A stretch of 5,424 nucleotides of DNA from Emcibacter sp. (lineage in GTDB: Bacteria; Pseudomonadota; Alphaproteobacteria; Sphingomonadales; Emcibacteraceae): positions 1 to 5,424 of the forward strand of contig JAGLJX010000257.1 in the NCBI GenBank assembly GCA_023142175.1, written 5' to 3'. The translations under genes and the position numbers were made by a program. The notes under the pieces were generated by a model. It had not been told where the DNA came from, searched no databases, and saw only the letters and a list, made by a program, of their open reading frames with translations. Of the stretch, positions 1 to 5,424 are shown in pieces (positions within the stretch are counted from its first letter, which is position 1; each line of letters begins with the position of its first letter).

Positions 1-474
1 CGCTGTGGCCAGTGAACTAATCCCAATTCCGGCAAGTATCAGGGTCAGGACACTGCTGTCGCGGCTGGAGATAAAGGATAATAATAACGTCGCCAGTAAC
101 GCCCCGCCCATTGACATGATCTGAATGGACAGGGGAAAGAATGACGACAGACCAAAGTAAATGGCAATGACAGCCCCAAGTCCGGCGGTGGCGGAAACAC
201 CGATGACGCCGGGATCTGCAAGCGGATTTCTAAGCAAACCCTGCAGGGCAGCACCAGAAAGACCCAGAGATGCTCCGGCTAATATTCCCAGAAGAACACG
301 GGGCAGGCGTAGTTCAATAATAATAATTTCGGTAGAGGTTTCTGCCGTACCAAACAGAGCTGACAAAATATCACGGGCCGGAATATCCACAGCCCCGATG
401 AATAGCGACAGGAAGGCTATGACCAGCAGGGATAAGCTCAGCATAGTGGTAAGGAGAGGGCTATTGATTTTCAT
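1..474 (-). CDS. btuC: BtuC-like FecCD-family ABC permease (N-terminal part)
   Basis: The first 158 residues of an inner-membrane permease are visible; members are usually about 320-350 residues, so roughly half is missing beyond the left edge. The first helix (about 8-28) is followed by a short segment containing VDIPARDIL. Next come the FecCD hallmark RLPRV (56-60), a GILAGASLGLSGAALQ helix, QGLLRNPLADPGVIGVS (78-94) and two or three more helices, ending in SVLTLILAGIGISS. The family forms a homodimeric channel for vitamin B12, haem or iron-siderophores, powered by a cytoplasmic ATPase. The ATG at 474-472 overlaps the binding-protein stop as ATGA, with GGAG at 489-486 eleven bases upstream, so translational coupling is likely. 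The riboswitch and the BtuB/BtuF neighbours make cobalamin the expected cargo. The partner ATPase (BtuD type) is not in the window but should follow. Confidence 0.9.
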   Translation of the reverse strand, partial: MKINSPLLTTMLSLSLLVIAFLSLFIGAVDIPARDILSALFGTAETSTEIIIIELRLPRVLLGILAGASLGLSGAALQGLLRNPLADPGVIGVSATAGLGAVIAIYFGLSSFFPLSIQIMSMGGALLATLLLSFISSRDSSVLTLILAGIGISSLATA

Positions 475-1310
475 TCTAATAACTTCTCCAGTTCATCATG
501 GATATATTCAGCAGCATCAACGGAAAAAATCCCGTTGCAAGATAAATAACGGCCCGGTACCATAATCGTGGGGATTGTGTCGATCATCTGCCTGATACGT
601 CCATGGCGCGTTAAACTCCAGTTTGAAACATGGATATTTTTTTCATTAAAAAAGCTACCAATTATTATATCCGGCGGGTTCTGAACCAAGGCTTCCAAAG
701 GTAACGGTTGCCAGCCAATAAGTCCCTGTTCTTCTGACATAGAGGCAAGCCCCGCCAGTTTTATGATCCCATTGACAAAGGTGTTTTTCCCCGCTGTTAT
801 GCCGCCCGGTGCAATATAAGCGGCGCGCAGACCGCTTGGGGCCCGTTTCTTTAATGCCACCAAGCGTTCCTGATGGTCGTTGATCATTTCTTCAGCACGT
901 TCGGATTGCTGTAACGCTGCACCGATACGGCGCATATTTTGATATAACATTTCCGGGCCAGTGCCATATTCAGCCGTGGCGACCGGAATATTTGCCTGCT
1001 TTAACAAAGGCAGCATACTAAAGCCGCCCCAGTTACGGATCACCACATCGGGGCCCATCTGAAGGACTTCTTCGGAACTGGCTCTGAATAGGGGTAGGCC
1101 CCGTGCTTTATCCTTGAAAAAAGAATGCCCCTCTATGGCTTGAGTGGTCAGGGACATGATCTGATCCCGGTCAGCGAGTGACAGCATGAACTGATCCGCG
1201 CAATAGTCCAGAGAAACAGCTTGCGGTTTTTCTGCCGCTTGAGCAAAGGGGGTAAATGCCGCAACAGACAGCAAGATAGTTATCATCACTAGTGTTGCGG
1301 CATTGATCAT
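471..1310 (-). CDS. btuF: BtuF-like periplasmic cobalamin-binding protein of an ABC importer
   Basis: This 279-residue periplasmic binding protein belongs to the class III helical-backbone group (BtuF/FhuD/FepB type) and should deliver corrinoid from the receptor to the inner-membrane permease. Residues 1-25 look like a signal peptide with cleavage after AQA. There is no lipobox cysteine, so a soluble periplasmic protein is expected. The N-lobe starts VSLDYCADQFMLSLAD and includes SSEEVLQMGPDVVIRNWGG (78-96). A long helix follows at about 120-155, then the C-lobe with GWQPLPLEALVQNPPDIIIGSF (199-220). Glu81 and Glu206 are candidate permease-docking residues, judged only by their place in the family pattern. 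The ATG at 1310 is the earliest possible start, since an in-frame TAA, the receptor's own stop, lies one codon upstream. GAGGGA (1327-1322), inside the receptor's last codons, is an 11-base-distant binding site. The gene ends in an ATGA overlap with the permease. The cobalamin assignment rests mostly on operon context; iron-complex binders look similar. Confidence 0.85.
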   Translation of the reverse strand: MINAATLVMITILLSVAAFTPFAQAAEKPQAVSLDYCADQFMLSLADRDQIMSLTTQAIEGHSFFKDKARGLPLFRASSEEVLQMGPDVVIRNWGGFSMLPLLKQANIPVATAEYGTGPEMLYQNMRRIGAALQQSERAEEMINDHQERLVALKKRAPSGLRAAYIAPGGITAGKNTFVNGIIKLAGLASMSEEQGLIGWQPLPLEALVQNPPDIIIGSFFNEKNIHVSNWSLTRHGRIRQMIDTIPTIMVPGRYLSCNGIFSVDAAEYIHDELEKLLE

Positions 1311-1313
1311 ATG

Positions 1314-3170
1314 TTAGAATTTCCCTCTGACACCCAGATAGAACGACTGGTCAGGCGTGCCATATCCGGAGACTTGCTGATATTCCTTCTTGAAGAGGTT
1401 ATCAACTCTGCCGTAAACTTCAACTGTATCGTTTATGGCATAGGATGCTCTTAGATCAAAGCGTGTCCATCCCTCGGTAGCAGGTGAGAAGAAGCTACCT
1501 TCTTCCTTGCCGTTATAGGTCATGCTGAAGGCTAAGTTTAGACCACCCAAGGCTTGCCACTGGATTTCGGCAAAGGCGGCATTACGGGGTACCCGAATGA
1601 GGTCAAGGCCGGTATCTGCGTCTGTGGCATCGGTAAAGGTGTAATTTCCGCTGATGAACAGGCTATCTGTTACTTGAGCATCAAGGAATACTTCCAAACC
1701 TTTGGTGCGAGCTTTTGCAATGTTGTTGTAACCAACCACGAAATCAAAATCGATCAGATTTTTAAATTTTTGATCAAAATAGGTCGCCCCTAAATGAATT
1801 TTATCATCCATGAAGCCTTGCTCAAACCCTATTTCCCAACCATTTGATTCTTCTGCTTCCAAGTCAGAATTTGGTACAGTAACCACACAGAAACTACAGG
1901 CAAAAGTCAGCTGAAAGATTGTTGGAGCTTTAAACCCTTCGCCCCAGTTGGCAAAAATCTTAGTATCAGAATTTGCAAAATAATAAGCACCAGTGATGCG
2001 CGGTGTCGTGGTGCTGCCATATTGGCTATGATCATCATAACGCAGACCTGCGGTAAGCGTCAGCCCGTCAATTCCCTGCCAGCTTAATTCCGAAAATACG
2101 CTGTCGATTTTAAATTTCATCGGTGAGGCGGCTTCGGCCTTTGTTTCTTCATGTTGAAGGCCCAGGGAAATATTAAAGTCGTCACTTACTTCGTAATGTC
2201 CAAAATAATCCAGATTGAAACGGGTTCCTTCAAAACTTAGATAAGATACTGGTGCGCCATTGGCTTCACCATCTCTGTTTATTTTGGAATATTCCGCTGA
2301 CAGTGTATTTTGGAATTTGCCATCCAGATAGTTAAAGAAGCCGCGAGCTGCAATCAGAAATTCTTTACTCAAGCTCACCTCATCCGTATCGGTTAAGACG
2401 AATAAAGGGAACGGGAAACCGTCAAATTCTGTACGGCTGTCCACATATCTGCTGATTAGTTGCAGGCTGTGATTTTCGGAGATTTTACCTGTTATTTTAC
2501 CGTGCAGGGATATATTGCTATAGCCATCTTTCTCTGTATTGCCGTCATTCTCATCGGCCTTTGAGATTCCGTCTGTGCTAATTCCGCTTCCAGACAGGCT
2601 GAAATTTAACTTGTCATTGCCGCCGGCGATATGCCCGCCACCACGAATAGTATTGAAAGAGCCGCCCTCAATAAAGAGACTGCCAGCCAAGCCATCTTCG
2701 CCAGTAGGTGTGATGACATTGATCACCCCGCCCATAGCATCAGAGCCAAAAAGAATTGATTGTGGGCCGCGCAGAACTTCTATGCGCTCAATACCATTGG
2801 GGTCAAGACTTGCAAAGTTAAAGCCACCGCTAGGGGAGGAGACATCGTTTATATGAATACCATCAATCAGAACCGCCGTCTGTGCTGTGCTGGCACCGCG
2901 AATACGCACCGAAGCGACACCACCAAAGGCACCAGTTTGGTTTAAGGACAGGCCGGGAACATTTTGCAGAATATCCTGCACAAATACTGTCTGGGAATTT
3001 TCCATATCTTCGGCGCTGATCACTGAAATACTACTGCCGATCTCTGACAGGGGCCGTGCATAACGGGTGGCAGTTACAACAACTTCTTCCATGCCCTCCT
3101 CTGCAAATGCAACAGGGGACAGGGCCGCTGACGAGAGCAGGGCTATTGTTAAGGGTGTTTTTAAATTCAT
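1314..3170 (-). CDS. btuB: BtuB-like TonB-dependent outer-membrane receptor for cobalamin
   Basis: This 618-residue receptor imports cobalamin or a related corrinoid across the outer membrane using TonB-ExbB-ExbD energy. Residues 1-23 are a signal peptide (Lys4, hydrophobic core, cleavage after AFA). The TonB box is EEVVVTATR at about 28-36. The plug domain (about 40-155) shows DILQNVPGL, VRIRGAS, LIDGIHIND, IERIEVLRGPQSILFGSDAMGGVINVIT. The rest is a 22-strand-type barrel with the NSDLEAEESNGWEIGFE motif (434-450) and RVDNLFKKEY near the end, closing on a C-terminal Phe as usual for outer-membrane proteins. The length matches E. coli BtuB closely. An acidic loop at about 200-216 (DGISKADENDGNTEKDG) is a possible counterpart of the calcium-binding loops of BtuB. 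The ATG at 3170 is supported by TGAGGA seven bases upstream and by the signal peptide. The preceding cobalamin riboswitch is the main reason to prefer B12 over siderophores or haem. Oddity: a CxxC pair (Cys425, Cys428). Confidence 0.92.
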   Translation of the reverse strand: MNLKTPLTIALLSSAALSPVAFAEEGMEEVVVTATRYARPLSEIGSSISVISAEDMENSQTVFVQDILQNVPGLSLNQTGAFGGVASVRIRGASTAQTAVLIDGIHINDVSSPSGGFNFASLDPNGIERIEVLRGPQSILFGSDAMGGVINVITPTGEDGLAGSLFIEGGSFNTIRGGGHIAGGNDKLNFSLSGSGISTDGISKADENDGNTEKDGYSNISLHGKITGKISENHSLQLISRYVDSRTEFDGFPFPLFVLTDTDEVSLSKEFLIAARGFFNYLDGKFQNTLSAEYSKINRDGEANGAPVSYLSFEGTRFNLDYFGHYEVSDDFNISLGLQHEETKAEAASPMKFKIDSVFSELSWQGIDGLTLTAGLRYDDHSQYGSTTTPRITGAYYFANSDTKIFANWGEGFKAPTIFQLTFACSFCVVTVPNSDLEAEESNGWEIGFEQGFMDDKIHLGATYFDQKFKNLIDFDFVVGYNNIAKARTKGLEVFLDAQVTDSLFISGNYTFTDATDADTGLDLIRVPRNAAFAEIQWQALGGLNLAFSMTYNGKEEGSFFSPATEGWTRFDLRASYAINDTVEVYGRVDNLFKKEYQQVSGYGTPDQSFYLGVRGKF

Positions 3171-3177
3171 TATTTAA

Positions 3178-3212
3178 TCCTCATACTTATATTTTAAAAA
3201 TACGTGTGAGGA
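3178..3212 (-). promoter_or_regulatory. Shine-Dalgarno-sequestering hairpin in front of the receptor gene
   Basis: The ribosome binding site of the receptor is TGAGGA (3183-3178), seven bases before the ATG. A perfect six-base complement, TCCTCA, lies just upstream at 3212-3207. The two can close a hairpin whose A/T-rich interior (3206-3184) can pair further, for example TATTT with AAATA. In this fold the binding site is hidden, which would give translational OFF control. There is no GC-rich stem followed by a U run, so translational control fits better than an intrinsic transcription terminator. Confidence 0.6.
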
Positions 3213-3237
3213 GCTTTTATGGGTATATCTTAGACAT

Positions 3238-3277
3238 CCCGCACACGGTAACAATTGTCACCTATGCGGAAAACCGC
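3238..3277 (-). promoter_or_regulatory. Riboswitch expression platform: strong P13-like hairpin and competing small hairpin
   Basis: The minus strand can form a 13-bp stem with one bulged G (3246) and an AAUU loop (3256-3253): CCGCAUA at 3269-3263 and GGUGAC at 3262-3257 pair with GUUACC at 3252-3247 and UGUGCGG from 3245 to 3239. Two of the pairs are G-U. The 5' arm overlaps a competing small hairpin, GCGG-UUUU-CCGC (3277-3266). The 3' arm (CGUGUGCGGG, 3247-3238) can instead pair with the anti-Shine-Dalgarno segment at 3213-3203. A switch needs this kind of arrangement. The pairings are read directly; the regulatory role is inferred from the position between aptamer and start codon. Confidence 0.6.
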
Positions 3278-3314
3278 TCTGTCCTATTAACCCGATAGTC
3301 AGAAGGGGCGACCG

Positions 3315-3420
3315 GATGGCAGGTTTCCTGACTTATGCCATAGCGGCAATTACAGTTGCGGGTACAGTCTCGGTATCATCACCGTGTTCCCTATTATCCT
3401 CTTGCGAGGCACCATCGTTG
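3315..3420 (-). promoter_or_regulatory. Cobalamin riboswitch aptamer (compact form)
   Basis: This leader RNA is expected to bind a cobalamin and repress the downstream uptake genes. The conserved elements appear in the right order on the minus strand. P1 pairs GATGG (3416-3412) with CCATC (3319-3315). GGTGCC lies at 3413-3408. A CCTC-GCAA-GAGG hairpin with a GNRA loop spans 3409-3398. AATAGGGAA lies at 3395-3387. The P5/L5 hairpin with a CGGT/ACCG stem spans 3384-3371. GCAACTGTAA lies at 3359-3350. The B12 box AGTCAGGAAACCTGCC lies at 3333-3318. Only 16 nt separate GCAACTGTAA from the B12 box, and they form one small TGCC/GGCA hairpin. The large peripheral P7-P11 domain of class I aptamers is therefore absent or minimal. 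The match is strong enough that I doubt no part of the identification except the subclass and the preferred cobalamin form. Confidence 0.95.
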
Positions 3421-3426
3421 GGGACA

Positions 3427-3455
3427 GCTATAGTGAAGATTCGAGAGGCTGGCAA
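3427..3455 (-). promoter_or_regulatory. Sigma-70-type promoter of the cobalamin uptake operon
   Basis: On the minus strand a -35 box TTGCCA (3455-3450, five of six matches to TTGACA) is followed by a 17-bp spacer and a -10 box TATAGC (3432-3427, four of six matches to TATAAT). Transcription would start around 3420-3419, three to four bases before the P1 stem of the riboswitch at 3416. The boxes lie between the DUF2339 stop codon and the riboswitch, where an operon promoter must sit if the aptamer is to be made whole. The position and spacing are the argument; no transcript data are available. Confidence 0.65.
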
Positions 3456-3474
3456 GGAGATTTATACTGGATTT

Positions 3475-5424
3475 TTAACTTTCCTGTTTCAGATTTAACT
3501 TTTGATATAAATATCCAAGGCCGATCAACGCCCCGCCCAGTCCCATGAAGGACATGGCGCGGGCCAGCCCTTCCAGTTGGCTCATATCAACAAGGAAAAC
3601 TTTCACCACCACGATACCCAGTACGGCAAGACCCGCTTTTCTGATATTCGCCTGATTATATCTCAATCCGACCAGAAGCAATGCTACGGCATATGACAGC
3701 CAGACCAGAGAATAGGCATACCATTCCCAGTTTGTCGTTTGACCGGAAACACCTGCGGGATGGAAATAGTTATAAACCTCAGCTGAGGCCCAGAACCAAA
3801 GGATAAGGAAAGCAATGCCGCCATAAAGTTTCAGGCTTTTTGTCTTTCCGGCATATTGGGCGATGTAGGCCTTGAAAGCATAGAGCAGAGCAGGGATGAA
3901 AAATTGCAAAAATTGAAGATTAAAGATTGGGGTTGTGCCCACATCAACTTTTCTGAAAAAGACATTATTCAAAAGCCCGCCGCCAACAATAAGCCCAAAT
4001 AGACTTACAAAAGTCATGAAACGTCTTAATTGACCCAATAGCTGATCGTTATTTTTGACCTCATACCAGAAAAGAATACAGGTCGCCGCACCCCAGTTTA
4101 TGGTTTGCAGTGCAGATTCAAGAACGGTTGGTTCTGAATATAACGTGTGGCCTTTGCTGAAAAGGACTCGCATTTCCAGTGTGATAAAAGTAATCCCCAA
4201 CATGATGGCGCCCGCCTTTAGCACAGACATCAGACGGTCTTCCTGTTGATCGGGTTGTTTGAATATGCGCGCAGCATAGGCAAAGCAGGCCGCCGTTAAG
4301 GCATAGCCATAAAATAACCAGTTAAAGATAGGTATTGCCCCATGGCCGCCATAATCAAATATAGAACCGTTCATGAATAGCCTTACAAGCACGACGGAAG
4401 CTAAGATCAGCGCTAATGTTCGTAGTCCTTTGACCATTGTCATGCGCCAAATATGGGCGAGGGCGGCGATTTGCAAGGCAAAGGCAAAGCTTAACCAGGC
4501 ATCCCGCAGAACCATAGAAATTCCAAGTGAAATAGCTGTGGTCGCACCTGCGGCATAGGCCGCTATGGGAACCATATTATCCTTGCTGTTGGAGCTGAGC
4601 CTGTTCACGGCTAATACAAAGAAACAGGCCAGAATAAGGGCGGCAAAAGCAAAATTCAGACTTGTTCCCCAGTCTTCTATGCGCCAGTAGGTGATGATCA
4701 GCATCATGATCGGCACGATACTGCCCATGGAGGCCCACATATTTTTACGCATCAGGGAGTTTAGGCGGGAAAAAATGACCCCTCCCGTGACAGTCGTGAA
4801 AATCAGGACGGCAGCAATAAATTTATCCAGACCGGGCGGCGATGTAGGCGCCCATGCCGTATTCAGCTGATCAAAGGGAAGTAAGGCTGCTTTGAATTGC
4901 ATCAGATTGGGGATATGCCATGTGGCAAAGAGGAACAGAATCCCCGACAGAGCTAATACACCGCCCATATCAGCCGCAGGAGAGCGGTTAATCGCATAGC
5001 CCTGCGTCAGAAGTCCTATGGCTATGATCACAAAGCCTGTCGTGCTGTAATGATCTATGCGGACGATACTTGCAATAAGAATGACGATGGTTAGCATCAC
5101 CAGATCTGAAATTACGGTAATGACGTTGCCTTTTATCATGCCTTTCACGGTTTCATCGGTTAGCCTTTCTGGATTTGCCCCACTTAATAGCAGCGTGTTC
5201 AGGCCCCCAAGTAACAGCAAATAAATTCCCACAGGAATAATATCACCCATCGCCCAGTTGGTCGGTATCCAGATGAATACCCACAGCAGACCCAGTACAA
5301 ATGTGGTAGCGGCCACGTCAACCCATGCTTTTTGTCGGGACACCCAAAGGCTGGCGGTTATAATCACCAGAAGATAAGGGAATAGTCCCCACGCGCTTGG
5401 ATGCCCTGTGGAAACAAGGGCGGG
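3475..5424 (-). CDS. DUF2339 family polytopic membrane protein (C-terminal part, start outside window)
   Basis: This is the C-terminal 649 residues of a very hydrophobic integral membrane protein of unknown biochemical function. The frame is open to the right window edge. The GTG at 5365-5367 is an internal valine, because the 19 codons before it, ending in SAWGLFPYLL, continue the family pattern. By eye there are roughly 16-19 membrane helices with short loops. The last 80 or so residues carry the DUF2339 signature: an aromatic WEWYAYSLVWL helix, then RKAGLAVLGIVVVKVFLVDMS, then a LARAMSFMGLGGALIGLGYLYQKL helix and a short polar tail (NLKQES, TAA stop). Family members are often about 900-1100 residues, so the missing N-terminus, commonly with a coiled-coil or charged region, should lie to the right. 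It precedes the cobalamin operon on the same strand but is separated from it by a promoter and riboswitch, so it is probably a separate unit. Family assignment is confident; the function is unknown. Confidence 0.87.
   Translation of the reverse strand, partial: PALVSTGHPSAWGLFPYLLVIITASLWVSRQKAWVDVAATTFVLGLLWVFIWIPTNWAMGDIIPVGIYLLLLGGLNTLLLSGANPERLTDETVKGMIKGNVITVISDLVMLTIVILIASIVRIDHYSTTGFVIIAIGLLTQGYAINRSPAADMGGVLALSGILFLFATWHIPNLMQFKAALLPFDQLNTAWAPTSPPGLDKFIAAVLIFTTVTGGVIFSRLNSLMRKNMWASMGSIVPIMMLIITYWRIEDWGTSLNFAFAALILACFFVLAVNRLSSNSKDNMVPIAAYAAGATTAISLGISMVLRDAWLSFAFALQIAALAHIWRMTMVKGLRTLALILASVVLVRLFMNGSIFDYGGHGAIPIFNWLFYGYALTAACFAYAARIFKQPDQQEDRLMSVLKAGAIMLGITFITLEMRVLFSKGHTLYSEPTVLESALQTINWGAATCILFWYEVKNNDQLLGQLRRFMTFVSLFGLIVGGGLLNNVFFRKVDVGTTPIFNLQFLQFFIPALLYAFKAYIAQYAGKTKSLKLYGGIAFLILWFWASAEVYNYFHPAGVSGQTTNWEWYAYSLVWLSYAVALLLVGLRYNQANIRKAGLAVLGIVVVKVFLVDMSQLEGLARAMSFMGLGGALIGLGYLYQKLNLKQES

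Noticed and set aside
161..565. Plus-strand open frame of 134 codons opposite the permease and binding-protein genes
   Set aside because: It is antisense to two strongly recognisable genes, has a low-complexity Arg/Pro/Ala-rich product and no convincing ribosome binding site.
2539..2856. Plus-strand open frame of 105 codons opposite the receptor plug domain
   Set aside because: It is a shadow of the conserved plug coding sequence, and its Pro/Leu/Ser-rich product has no recognisable family.
3253..3262. Near-palindrome GGTGACAATTGTTACC (3262-3247) as a repressor operator
   Set aside because: It could be read as a protein-binding palindrome, but it forms the top of the 13-bp RNA hairpin in the riboswitch expression platform, which explains it better.
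3191..3277. Intrinsic transcription terminator in the leader
   Set aside because: The strong hairpin at 3269-3239 is followed by GATGTCTAAG and not a U run, and the U-rich stretch at 3200-3196 does not follow a GC-rich stem.
3056..3298. Plus-strand open frame of 80 codons crossing the receptor start and leader
   Set aside because: It is antisense to the signal peptide and expression platform, with no family resemblance and no supporting ribosome binding site.
3316..3498. Plus-strand open frame of 60 codons across the riboswitch
   Set aside because: It is antisense to the highly conserved aptamer and overlaps the DUF2339 end. The protein resembles nothing I know, and the aptamer sequence explains the base pattern.
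1..5424. CRISPR array, tRNA or rRNA gene, insertion sequence or attachment site
   Set aside because: No regularly spaced repeats, no tRNA-like cloverleaf, and no transposase or terminal inverted repeats were seen; the window is filled by ordinary genes and one riboswitch leader.

Overview
The window looks like part of a Gram-negative chromosome, most plausibly an alphaproteobacterium. A TonB-dependent outer-membrane receptor and a periplasmic binding protein imply an outer membrane. The binding protein's opening (VSLDYCADQ) is of a type I associate with alphaproteobacteria, but that placement is an inference. Base composition is moderate by eye and similar across the genes. Every gene I can support lies on the minus strand, so the window reads from high to low coordinates.

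Layout in transcription order: (1) 5424-3475, the C-terminal part of a large DUF2339 polytopic membrane protein whose start lies outside the window. (2) 3474-3171, a gene-free stretch of about 300 bases. It holds a good sigma-70-type promoter, a compact cobalamin riboswitch whose P1 stem begins only a few bases after the predicted transcript start, and an expression platform with mutually exclusive hairpins that can hide or expose the receptor's ribosome binding site. (3) 3170-1314, a BtuB-like TonB-dependent receptor. (4) 1310-471, a BtuF-like periplasmic binding protein. (5) 474-1, the N-terminal 158 residues of a FecCD/BtuC-family permease that runs off the window edge.

Genes 3-5 form a tight operon: a 3-nt gap between receptor and binding protein, and an ATGA overlap between binding protein and permease. 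Together they describe B12/corrinoid import. The receptor moves the substrate over the outer membrane using TonB energy, the binding protein captures it in the periplasm, and the permease, with an ATPase expected just beyond the left edge, carries it over the inner membrane. The riboswitch fits this role and should lower expression when cobalamin is plentiful. DUF2339 probably belongs to a separate upstream unit, although I see no terminator between it and the operon promoter.

This is a known type of system, not an undescribed one. The parts most worth a second look are the expression platform, with its apparent hairpin cascade on the Shine-Dalgarno sequence, and the compactness of the aptamer.
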